DNA of 64,000 nucleotides from Istiophorus platypterus (Eukaryota > Chordata > Actinopteri > Istiophoriformes > Istiophoridae). Positions 36,355 to 46,570 of this stretch are shown in pieces. Position numbers and translations under genes: made by a program. Under the pieces are notes generated by a model. That model was not told the origin of the DNA. It did not search any database and saw only the letters and a program-made list of their open reading frames with translations. The DNA lies in the NCBI GenBank assembly GCA_016859345.1, contig CM029118.1, positions 30,977,501 to 31,041,500 of the forward strand, written 5' to 3'. Each line of letters starts with the position of its first letter. Positions within the stretch are counted from its first letter, which is position 1.

Positions 36355-36494
36355 TATCAGGCGCTTAAAGGTGCCTGTCTTGCATTCTTTGGTATATGGG
36401 CTGCAGATCAGCTTGTACGGGAAGTGCTGTGGGCACCGAGTCTTGCGAGAGCTGGTATTAGCAGCAGTCGAGTTAAGTATGTGGGTTTTAAGTA
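36355..36494 (-). CDS. Candidate exon following 36565-36733, unrecognised protein
   Basis: On the minus strand the segment follows the acceptor gctgctgtgactggtcag. It continues in frame from the segment at 36565-36733: one base left over upstream plus TA here makes a Val codon. Residues include NSTAANTSS with two N-glycosylation sequons, then RCPQHFPYKLICSPYTKEC with three Cys, suggesting a secreted or lumenal protein. The stretch is GC-richer than its surroundings and keeps several CpGs. The downstream boundary is uncertain; a weak donor ATA|GTGTTA lies at 36354 and the frame stays open to 36289. No family recognised. Confidence 0.35.
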
Positions 36495-36564
36495 CTGACC
36501 AGTCACAGCAGCAAGTGCACACAACAGTAGGCACCGAGGGGAAAACGTGGATTCAGTCACTTAC

Positions 36565-36733
36565 CTTCCACATAATTATAGCTAAACTTTGTCACACGGT
36601 ACTCAAGTGACTTTATAACAATATTGAAGATTGTAATGCTTTCATTAAAAGGGCTGGCAGTTTGTCTGGTAACATATAAAAGGCGAGTAGGCAGGAGGTG
36701 AATTTCATTAGATTCAAATCCTTTTGTCATTGT
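36565..36733 (-). CDS. Candidate exon with strong donor, unrecognised protein
   Basis: 56 codons on the minus strand, ending at an excellent donor (tggaag|gtaagtga). The next acceptor is 70 bp downstream, a normal size for a short fish intron, and the frame is kept across it. Residues include EIHLLPTRLLYVTRQ, SPFNESITIFNIVIKS and KFSYNYVE, with alternating hydrophobic positions that suggest beta strands and one N-glycosylation site. The acceptor side has a pyrimidine tract (tttttgtttgcctgcattct). The best frame-compatible AG leaves gatag just before the exon; an AG four bases earlier would put a TAG in frame. This is the best-supported host-like coding segment in the window, yet no family is recognised. 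Confidence 0.4.
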
Positions 36734-37177
36734 CTATCTTAGAATGCAGGCAAACAAAAATTTCTGGGAGATAGTATGTACCAGTGTATTGAGGTCACAA
36801 AAAAACAGTGGAAACTATTTTTTTTGCTAGCACTAGTGCTTTCAGGTCTTAAACTTGTCAATACATGAATGCTTTGGGTCCCATGCAGTACTCTAAATTG
36901 AGAGTGGAACAGTTACAAGTATACATTTATAATGGGTTAAAAAAAATTGTATAACAGCAGATTAATTTCTAATGTACACAAAATTAATAAATCCAGCAAT
37001 AGTATGAAATTAATTTGCATCAGAATTTTTTTTCTTGATAAAAAACTTGACAGACATAAAATCTTGAGTGCAACTTTGACAAATTCAGAGACAGCGAACT
37101 TAAAGCCTTGAGCTGTTGTAAGTGTTGTGCTTAGATAAAGGTATCCAAAAAGTCACAGAACTCCATTGTACCAATAT

Positions 37178-37297
37178 TCATTCTGTCAGAGCAGACTGGC
37201 TGTCCAAGGTCAGTTTCTCCAGGCGCAGGAAAGAAAGATAGTCAAGATTCAGAGGAGTGAATCGGATGGAGGAGGGATGGGCTGATAAGGACAAGAG
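37178..37297 (-). CDS. Weak candidate exon, unrecognised protein
   Basis: After a very good acceptor on the minus strand (tctcttcttccttccttcag) one frame stays open for 39 codons, with leucine-rich residues SIRFTPLNLDYLSFLRLEKL, then stops at TGA. Read as a terminal exon it would belong to a different transcript from the candidates at 36.4-36.7 kb, or be an alternative end. No family recognised; it may be chance. Confidence 0.2.
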   Translation of the reverse strand, partial: LLSLSAHPSSIRFTPLNLDYLSFLRLEKLTLDSQSALTE

Positions 37298-37629
37298 CTG
37301 AAGGAAGGAAGAAGAGATAGAGGCGTAAAATATAAACAAAGAGGTGGTGCTTTTCTGCTGTGGTAACCAGCCATAATGGCTGTGCCCTTTTTCATATTTC
37401 ACAGTTGGAAGAGAGGGCTTAGAGATTTATTTGGACATCAGTATCACAGGAGGGGGATCTGCAGGATATAGCTTGACAGGATGACCTTTGACCTCTTCTC
37501 TAGCCAGTGCTGCTTTGGGTCCCATGAAACACCCAAGGGGCCCCAAGACCAGCACAGTGTGTGTCAGAGCCCTCAGTGGTGTCAGATGGCTTGAGGCCTT
37601 TTTTAAATGTATTTTTCAAAAGGGGGGAA

Positions 37630-37781
37630 ATCAATAACTTGGGTCGGAGAGAGGCGGCTGCAGAAACATGAGCCTGTGATATTTACTTTGCTGTAAGGCA
37701 CAGCATGTTCAGAGCACTTGTCAAAGATGAGCCCCCAAGAGCATGTTTGGTTGTAAGACAAAAATATGTCGATAAATGGAC
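37630..37781 (-). CDS. Weak candidate exon, Cys-containing, unrecognised
   Basis: A minus-strand open segment reads PFIDIFLSYNQTCSWGLIFD, then four further Cys-spaced residues and an NIT sequon, suggesting an extracellular domain. The acceptor acttcag is preceded by purines rather than pyrimidines, and no strong donor is visible (possible GCAAA|GTAAAT inside, or CCAA|GTTATT). The protein-like composition is the only argument. Confidence 0.2.
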
Positions 37782-39802
37782 CTGAAGTCAGTTTTTTTCT
37801 TTTTAATTTTTTTTTTTTTTTTTGAATCATCGGTGTCATACAGTTTTTACACTCAGGAGCTTATATTCAACATTTTGCCTGTATTATTCTAATTAACCGT
37901 TTTTAATATATTTAAAACATACATTGTATCAAACATTAAGAGGAGTGTAAAGGTGAAATCATGCTTTTCCACTGAGGTGATTGGGGGGTTCCATCTTAAA
38001 TGCATTAACTGTAGAAAGTGCATGCAGATCCATGTATCTTCTTTTTAAAATGGGGTATTTTAAAACAAAATACAAGTGGGGCTTTGATTTTTATTTTGAA
38101 ATACAACTATTAAAATTGAAATACAAGGTATTTATCATTTACATGGTCAAAAAGGGATGAGTAAAATTTGAAAAATGGTTTGATTTTCATTTACTGTTTT
38201 GTATAACAAAAAATAAAATCACTAGAAAACATAAATAAAAAGGGCCTTTTTTTTCATGTTCTGAGACAAGTGTTATGCCAAGTTCTACCAGCCTGCCGAG
38301 AACTGCATGTCTGTCTTGGGAACACACAGAGCTAAAAGTGGAAACTACTGCACTTTGTAATGATTTTTAAGGCAAAGTACAGCTTGAAAACAATGCAATA
38401 TTCTTTGGCGAGTTTATCAGTGATGAAAAGTTATCAGAAGTGTATTGTTTATGACTGTTTAGAGCATTTCAGATAGTTATAGAAAATGTTCTGTAATGAG
38501 GTTTTCAAATGAGGACCATGAATGGGTGTCAAAATCCCTCAGTAAAGTCAAAGTTGGGAAAAATTAAGAGTGTTGGTAGCACTGTTTGAGTCCTCCTTCA
38601 GTTTTATTTAATGTGTCTTTTCTAAGTGCAAGGGTTGGATGCAGTGCTGATAATAGCAGTCAAGCAATGATTTAGCTATCAGGTCATAATTTAATGTCTT
38701 AAATTAAAACTATTGAGACAAAATGGCCTAAATAAATATCTAGTCATTTGACATTGACTACATTATTAAACACAGAATACTTTTTAGAGGGAACATAAAG
38801 TAACCCAAGCTGACCAGTTACTTATGGACTTCATGTAGCCTGAACATGCAAATACATTTTTGAGTAGGATCACATCAGCTATGGTGGGACCCTTTACATA
38901 ACTACAGAGAAAACAGGCACAGTGCTGTTCATCAAATTTTCAAGGATTGTGATGTAGCTGCTTTTAACTACATGTTTGCAACTATTTTGAAGCTACTGTG
39001 CATATCCTGTTTTTTTCCAGAACTTTGTATACATTCTTAATCCTACAATGGAGACATATTTCAGGATGTGAACTAAGTTCAACTGCAGAATTGAGTCCGA
39101 TCAGTTCTAGATTTTTGAGGCTGATACTAATACTGATAATTAGGAGTTTAAAAAGATCAGGTGATCATTTGCAGTACTGTTTTTCCTACATCAATATACT
39201 GTTACAATATGCATACATTTCTAACAAGGATCCCTTAAATTTAGTTATTAAAGAATTGTGACCAAGATATGAGCCGAGCATTTTACATTTGAAAATCAAC
39301 TTCATTGCTCTCTGATGGACACATACTGTTTACAAATGACTTAAAACTTAAATCTGGTATTTCTGTTATTGGCCAAAATATATGTTGCAATACTAATAAA
39401 TCACAGTAAGTTAAGACTGGTTGATCTTCTTAACAGTTCATTAAAAGTTTCACTACAGGTAGTTAAATGACATTGTGCTAAACTGCAAGAGCTCAAGCAG
39501 GATATTTTGATTCTCTCAGAGATGATTTAGCTTAAATTTTTCCCAGGGATATATAGTTTTTAATCCTCCAGGTACATATTAAATGCACAGTCAAGTAAAT
39601 GAACATTGCAGCTCACATCATGGCTATTTTTCTATGCATACACACTGTTAAAAGCAGTATAGAGAACCAAAGTACTCAGAATTTTTAGCTAGACTAACAG
39701 GATCAAAAATTAAATCTCCTCCCCATGTAGACACACTGAAGATAGAAGACTGTTTAGGATGGGTTGTGAAATTGCAATGACAGCAGTGTTATTTTTCCTT
39801 AC

Positions 39803-39960
39803 CCAGGGTTTCCCCACCATGCATCTTGGATTGCACTCTGTCCAGAGACAAAGCGGGTAATTGGATTCACATTGTGTCTGCGAGGGGAGAGAGGGAACAA
39901 GCTCCGCCTCTCCCCAGGCTGGCCCAAAGCGGCCAGTGTGATGGTGATATTGTACTGACC
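39803..39960 (-). CDS. Candidate internal exon, unrecognised protein
   Basis: 158 bases on the minus strand from gataggcag to the strong donor ccctgg|gtaagg. The preferred frame reads GQYNITITLAALGQPGERR, then RHNVNPITRFVSGQSAIQD and AWWGNPG, with one N-glycosylation site; it enters in phase 0 and leaves in phase 2. A second frame is also open, which weakens the call. GC content and CpG retention stand out from the flanks. The acceptor lacks a good pyrimidine tract. The GNPG ending recalls an extracellular domain seen in tectonic-like proteins, but the rest does not match them, so no name is given. A conserved noncoding element is the alternative. Confidence 0.3.
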
Positions 39961-40355
39961 CTGCCTATCAGGGGTCACAATGGGGAATTATAGTGTCAGC
40001 TGTCAAGCCAAGACCCATATTCTGCCTAGAGGTAAGGCACATACACAGCTCCAGGGGACTAAACTGGACTCTCTGACAGACTCACACACATGGACACACG
40101 GAAAACACATACAGCCATATCTCTCCTTTTTGAGCGCTCATTCTCTCTCACTATACAGTCCTGCTCTCATTGGGTTTATGGGCCTATTGTTGCCCTCCAG
40201 GGGCAAGAGAAGGGAGAGAAATTACCAGCTAGAGCAGAGCTTAACCACTGAGTCAGAGTGACAGACACTGTGGGCTGATGGCCACTAGTAAATCAGTTCA
40301 TACTCTATAAACAAATATAACACTGGCTGTGTATTGTTTTTTGGTCCAAGCCACC

Positions 40356-40392
<37 letters not shown>

Positions 40393-41221
40393 CATCTGCT
40401 GTGTGAAAGGGTGCCTCTGCACTTTTCTATGAAGTTTGTCTTATCTCATAAGCAAGTTATAACTTTTATGAAGTTAGCAGAGATGGTCTGTTTTTTAGGT
40501 GAGGTGGCCTGCCCCCAGTAGAAAACACTGAAGGAAACCATGCTTGGAGGAACCAGAGTTCACCTTATCTTCCATAGTTTCACATCATGTTGTGAAACCA
40601 AGGTTTTTTTTTTTTAATCATGCAGTACTTTAGAGTGAGACTAATTAACTTTTTTTTGACTGTGGCCACTGAGGACATAAGAAAACAAAATAAGGATAAA
40701 TGCTGAAACACAGTGCAGCAGTAGCACAAGTAGAAATTCATCAGCAAACTAGCTGAATAATGTCAACTTCACAATAACCCTCTATCTATGAAAACCTAGG
40801 CTTGTGTCAAATACTTATATTGATTGTAAATTTATTTATTGATAGTTTAGTTACATTTTTAAATAATATTGACTTATCTTCTGAAATAGGAAAAGTAAAG
40901 TAAAATCCATCTCAATTGAACTTTACTTTCATTTCATATCACTCTTCAAGTTTCGGTCTCAACTCACCTCACTGTTGAGGATTCATAATCCTATTTTGGA
41001 CGAGAGGTTTTTATACATGAGAACTCTTTGTCCATCTGCCTTCCTTACATGTACAAATCTTTTCTAGATTATTTGGTTGCTTCTATAAGGCCATGCTCTC
41101 ATTGTCTGCTGTTTGTTTAAAACAGGGAAACCTGTCAACTGGAGGAACAGACTTTGACCAGTGTTTATTTAGACATTTCAGTATACTGTAGTCTCCCTTC
41201 AATGAATACACAAACATGCAT

Positions 41222-41225
<4 letters not shown>
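39961..41225. other. No gene; (AT)n at 40359-40388
   Basis: A 15-unit AT microsatellite lies at 40359-40388. The rest is unique-looking with no motif. Confidence 0.5.

Positions 41226-41281
<56 letters not shown>
41226..41281. repeat. (CA)n microsatellite
   Basis: About 28 uninterrupted CA units. Confidence 0.95.
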
Positions 41282-41283
<2 letters not shown>

Positions 41284-43062
41284 CTGTGGGTAGTTGACCT
41301 TTCCTAGTAGCCAGCCATGTGCTTATGAAGAACCTGTCTCCTGTCCAGTTTTTTCTATCAGCTCTCCCATCACATGCTGACACCACAGCAACACTTCAAA
41401 GAAGCTTGCTTTTGATGCTAACCATCAATATGCATTTCATCCTGCACTACTTTCTCCCCAGCATTCCTCCTCTGTGTCTTCTCTCCACAGTAATTGCCTT
41501 CAAAGCCAATTAGCACAAACTATTTGCAACTGCACTGGTGGTAAAAATCCAGTGCTTGTCGGTGGTGGTGTCATGGAGGTCAGATGTATTAGCTCAGTCG
41601 CTCACATTTTCTGTAAGCTCTTTCCAGTCTGTACTTGTACAAACAGGCTATCAACACAACCCATGTCCACCTTCCTACATTAATCGCCAAATGTCTTGCA
41701 GGGAGGCTTCTGTAAATGCATTATTAGAAGAGCAGCAGCTCACAATTTTTCAAGGCTCACAGGGCATGCTGCCCTAAACATGTGAGACTGGTAAGTATGT
41801 TTAGTTAATTTGTCGGGTTGCGTGTTGGTGGTTTGCATCCGCAGCCTGAGCTGATGTTTAGCTAATGCTACCAGAGCCATTTCACTGCAGTGCCTGCCTG
41901 TATTCCCCCTCGGAAAATACATGTTTTACTCTGTGAGCCAGATCAAAGCAGAGACGCCGGGATCAAAGACCAGCATCACGCTGCTTTGGTCACATCTGTG
42001 TTGTTTACATGAATGCTAAAGGCACTTATATCAAATATTACCAACTTTGAAAGATATATGTGTTGAATCAAAGTATTTTGATGTCACTTTTGAAGTACAT
42101 CAGTACATTTGGGGTTAATTTTGAAAATCTCCCCACAATTTCACAACAATTTTGCAAGCCTTAAACAAGATGGGAGGACTGAGCCCTGATAGAGTTTGCA
42201 TCTGTTTGCATCTCCCCCACATTTCCAAATTCCACCACATCCTTGCTATCAACAGCAAGGCCCCCTGTAGGTATGTCTATGAAGAGCTCCCAGTGTCCAT
42301 GCAATGGACTTAACTCTGCAGGATCAAACACTTGGCATCAGTCCTTTACCATATAAGATATATATATAGTGAAAAAGAGGGGGGAAATGAGATGGATACT
42401 GTACCACTTTCAGGCTGTTGTTTATCTGTTAACCTCAAATATTCTCTCCAGTTTAATCTCCCCTGATGGGAGGCTGAAGAGGAGGAGGAGGAGGTGAGGT
42501 AGCTGAGGGGGAGTGGTGGGTGGAGGTGGGGGATTGCTAAGGAGCAAGGAAGAAGGAGGAGGAGAAGAAGGGGGTTCAATGACCTGTGAGCTAGCCTGCT
42601 GTTGGGCTGGGGGCTACTAACCCCCCCCCCCTTACCTCTAACTGGATTATAGACCTTGCCATTCCCCTTGCAAAGCAGCAGACCAGATCTGACACCCAAC
42701 CAACACACATACACACACACATACGCACACACACGTATAATTAGGGGTTCATCTCTGAAATCACACTTACCCCTCCCTCTGTTGGAAGTCTCTTCAGTCT
42801 TTCTCCTCTGCCCCCTCCGGGAAGGTGAGGGGGCAGAGGGGTAGGAAGGGATGCAATGCACCTACTCCCCTCAAACATCACCCCAACCTTCTCTCTCTCT
42901 GTCTTTTTCCCTGTCTCTCTACCAGCAGCTGACCCCTGACAGAGTGGTATGTGTTGGATAAGTATGTCAAGACTCAGGAGGAATGTAAGGTTCAGTGGTT
43001 CGGGGTGATCTGCTGTTCTGGCTCTGTTTCTGTTTCTGGCGGACCTTTAAAGATATATATGA
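41282..43062. other. No gene; purine-rich and homeobox-motif patches
   Basis: Around 41490-41520 the plus strand has gtaattgccttcaaagccaa and ttagcac (homeodomain-like cores) in moderately GC-rich DNA. 42476-42575 is a long GA/GGAGG purine tract followed by a C11 run (42620-42630). A 171-codon minus frame over the purine tract is low complexity. Confidence 0.4.
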
Positions 43063-43107
43063 GAGCACACACACACACACGCACACACACACACACACAC
43101 CCACAAC

Positions 43108-43146
<39 letters not shown>

Positions 43147-43180
43147 CCACCCACACACACACACATACACACACATGCAA
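43063..43180. repeat. Interrupted (CA)n microsatellite
   Basis: Several CA blocks interrupted by CG, CCCACAACC and CCCACCC. Long opposite-strand open frames here are pure His/Thr or Cys/Val repeats. Confidence 0.9.
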
Positions 43181-44589
43181 GTTTCCTTGTTTTCTTCTCA
43201 ATCCGATAATTAAAACAACAATAGATTCCAATACAGTTTAACAAACTGAGTTTTGAACAGAGTTTTGTTCGCCAAGAATATAGTTCTAGTCTGTAACAAC
43301 CTCTGAAACTGCAAACACCTGTTTCCAGTCTTTATGGTAAGCTAGGCTAACTGACTCCAGGTCTTTACTTAATACACATGAATGAAACTCAAATCAGTCT
43401 TTTCATTTCTTTCTCGGGAAGAAAGCAAATAAACATCTTCCCCAAAATGTTCAACTATGTCTTTTACCAAAAGACGAGGTTAGTAATTATAAAAAGTGGG
43501 CAACTATTTAGATTTTTATGGAAAGGAACCTGTGTTATACTTTTGGCATAGGACAGCATAACACAATAAAAAATTAAGAGGTTATAATTTACCAAAGTAT
43601 ATAAAACCATTTCAAAATGTTCTCAAAATTATCATCAATAATGTCGTATAGAACATGATCCAAATCATCAGAATTTAAAGAACAAAAATTACTAGTCCAT
43701 TTACTTGTACTGTATTCATCTGGTGGAGGAAGAAATCACATAGACAAATACCTCAAAACTTTGACAAATAAAACCAAAATGATCTGCATGGATAGTTTTA
43801 AGTAAGACAATGAGTATACTTTTCTCTAGTATGGGTTAACTGTCTCTTAAAAATAATTTAAGTAAGGTACATCAAGGCTAAAAATTAAGAAAAAAATTGC
43901 AGTATGAGGTCTTGCTACATTGCCGTCTTTTTTTTAACCTCCCAAGATATTATGAGAAATAAAATTGTACTCCCAAATGCAGAGAGAGAGGGGATAAAAG
44001 ATATGTAGACTGTATATTATATACTCTTTCTCCCAGTCTGAGTGCAGGAGAGGTGTGCGGTGCAGCTCAGTTCAGCAAGCAGGTCAGTGCTTCAAGGTCC
44101 TACGATGGCTGACTGACAGTTTGCTCTCACAGGGCTGAGTGGCCTGAACATTTCATGTGTAAACCAGTGCTAGTCCGGCTAGTTTCAGATGTCATGAAGA
44201 GGAGCTGGCAGATGGAAAGCAGCCACAGCAGATGCAGTCCGACACTCCCAGCCCCCGGAGCAAATGCACCAACACAAATGCCTGCTCAGGCAACCGGAAG
44301 AGGTGACAAAACACATCAGGTATCTTTGCCTTTCCGGATGGTTCCCACCCTCTCCTGTCACAGATGCAAGATGCCTTCACGTCAGACATTAATGGTCATT
44401 TATAGTGACAGGTACCTTTCCGAGGTAGGACACGCGCAGTGGAGGTGTTTAACTGGTTGTTAACGTTGCAGCAGATGCCAACTGGTAGCAACCAGCCAGA
44501 GAAAAAAGAGCCATAAATATAACAAGGCTCTCTCTAATCATCTTCAGAGATCATTAAAGCAAATATAATTAGGTTTTTTTGGACAACTA
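43181..44589. other. No gene; GC-richer patch at 44030-44460
   Basis: 43.2-44.0 kb is AT-rich. 44030-44460 is GC-richer with retained CpGs and sites such as acattaatgg, but the open stretches on both strands lack motifs. A regulatory element is possible. Confidence 0.35.
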
Positions 44590-45483
44590 CAGTTTGTAAT
44601 TTTACCTCTGCACACCATGACACTGAATCTGAAACAAATCCATCAAAATGTGATCGATTTGTAGAATTTCAGCTTTAATTCAGGAGGCTAAAAAGTAATT
44701 GGAAAATTGACATTTGATCGGTTGCATGTCCAGCTGTGGCCTGTTCATTGGAAATTTCAGCATGCAGTTCAAGATGAGTTGACGCAAATGAAGGAGGCCA
44801 TTATGAAGGTGAAAAAAAACCTATTATACTCATGGATAAATCAGCAAAGAGGGAATGAAGTGGTGAGCTCAGCAACACCAAAGGATCTGAAGACCACTGA
44901 AGTGGATGATCACAGAATTATTTCTTTGGTGAAAAAAAAACCTTCATAATATCTAGCCAGGTCAAAAACACTCCAGAGGAGAAAGGTGTATTATTGTCAA
45001 AGTCTACAATGAAGAGAAACCTTCATTAATGGGAATACAGAGCATTTATCACAAAGTGCGAACCATTAGTCACACTCATAATCAGAAAGGTCAAATTAGA
45101 CTTTACCAGAAAACACCAAAAAAAAGCCTGTCTAGTTCTGGAACAAGATTCTTTGAACAGATGAAACCAAGATTAACTTGTACCAGAACTATGAGAAGAG
45201 TATGGAGAAGGAAGAGAACGGCTCATGATCCAAAGCCATCACGTCATCTGTCAAACATGGTGGAGGCAGTGTAATAGCAAGGGCATGTATGGCTGCCAGT
45301 GGAACTGGGTCACTGGTGTTTATTGATGATATGAGTGATGCTGATAGAAGCAGCAGGATGAATTCTGAAGTGTATAGAGATCTACTATCTGCTCAGATTC
45401 AGCCATATGCTGCAAAACTGATAGGATGGTGCTTCATAGTACAGATGGATAAGGACCCACAACATACCGTGAAAGCAACCCAA
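44590..45483 (+). mobile_element. Second Tc1-like transposon family, plus-strand part
   Basis: Order of parts: an end-region motif (tttcagctttaattcaggag), a degraded DNA-binding region, KTPKKSLSS and RFFEQMKPRLT-type residues, the mid-domain ATGVDDM-type region (GSLVFIDDM) and the catalytic QMDKDPQHTVKAT segment at about 45440-45480. There it breaks off and joins an inverted piece of the same family. Numerous stops and frameshifts. It differs from the Tc1 family at 15.5 kb. Confidence 0.8.
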
Positions 45484-45690
45484 GGGGAAGGGTCTGGGTT
45501 GAGGTCAGGTGATTGACTTGGCTATTGAAGAAAACTCCATTTCTTTGTCTTTAGAAGCTCTTTGGTTGCTTTCATAGTATGTATTGGATCATTATCCAGT
45601 TGTACTGTGAAGCTATTTGTCTTGCAGGATTTGACATTCATGCAGGATGTCTGAATCTGAGTGGATAGGGAAGTAAGTGTCTTTCTTTGA
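45484..45690 (-). mobile_element. Second Tc1-like family, inverted piece
   Basis: On the minus strand it reads from a DND-type catalytic segment (complement of attggatcattatccagttg) through the complement of gctctttggttgctttcata to the DLNPD/SQSP-type motif (complement of gggtctgggttgaggtcagg). It therefore repeats, in reverse, the last segment of the plus-strand copy and supplies the sequence missing after it. The junction at 45483/45484 is either an inversion within one element or a head-to-head insertion. Confidence 0.75.
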
Positions 45691-45737
45691 TTTCATCATA
45701 TCACCTGAGAATATTTAAATGGATCCAGCTAAATTTA

Positions 45738-46570
45738 GTGCTGTCATGGACTGGCCGGTACTGACCGACCATAAGCAATCACAAAAATATCTGAGATTTG
45801 CTAAGTTTCACTGATGTTTCATCAGGAACTACAGCCCCACAGCAGCCCTTTGGCATGCTCTAACCTCTCCTGGCTCCAAGTTACTATGGAACCCCCCAGC
45901 CAAAGAGGCCTTCCAGTGCTTAAAACACCTCCTCTCCCATTCTCACAATGCCAGAACACAAGTTCCATTTCAACTTTGAAGTCAATATCATGGACTTGGT
46001 GATGGAAGTAGTTCTCTCTCAGCATTCTCCCAAGGACAACTAGGTACAACCATGTGCTACGCTTATAGGAAGCTGTTCCCTGCTGAAAAGAATTATGATG
46101 TTGGTAACTGCAAATTGTTAGCCATTAAGTTGGCTTGAAGAGTGACAGCCATACCTGCTGTGGACAGACCAGAAGAACCTGGAGTACATCAGGACCACCA
46201 GTAGGCTGAACTCTCGTCATGCTAGATAGGCCCTGCTTTTCAGCAGCCATCTGGATTCCTACAGTCATTCCTTGTACCAAAACAATCATGATTCCCCATC
46301 TAACTAGACTTTGTCACATTTGCCCCCCTCTTAAGGTAATGGTGTCAATTTCACCATCATTGTCCACTTTTTCAAGATGGCAGATTGTGTTCCTTTGCCC
46401 AAACTCTTTTCTTGCAAGGAGACTGCAGAGGTTATGTTGTTGACAGGGATCCATAAGTAGCCTCTTATTTCTGAAAAGAGTTCAGCAGACTGATCGGTGT
46501 AACAGCTAGTCTCTCATCTGGCTTTCACCATAAGTTCAATGGTCAGATGAAGAGCTACTGTGGCTCCATA
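45738..46570 (+). mobile_element. Ty3/Gypsy pol remnant (RNaseH and integrase)
   Basis: Decayed LTR-retrotransposon sequence. First comes the end of the reverse transcriptase (a residue run like FIRNYSP), then RNaseH hallmarks (ENYDVG-type and the TDQKNLEYI stretch with NSRHAR), a gap, the integrase core (FSKMADCVPLPKL) and a later integrase piece (SGFHP-type, ttcaatggtcag). Frames shift repeatedly and segments between RNaseH and integrase are lost. No LTRs are seen on either side. It directly follows the inverted Tc1 piece, so one may have inserted into the other. Confidence 0.8.

Larger units (their letters stand above)
36734..39802. other. Unique DNA with two weak candidate exons
   Basis: Outside the two segments at 37178-37297 and 37630-37781 I see only AT-rich sequence and a T-rich tract (37796-37823). 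No transposon was recognised. Confidence 0.4.

Noticed and set aside
42346..42861. 171-codon minus-strand frame
   Set aside because: Low-complexity Ser/Leu/Pro/Arg read through a purine-rich tract and CA repeat.
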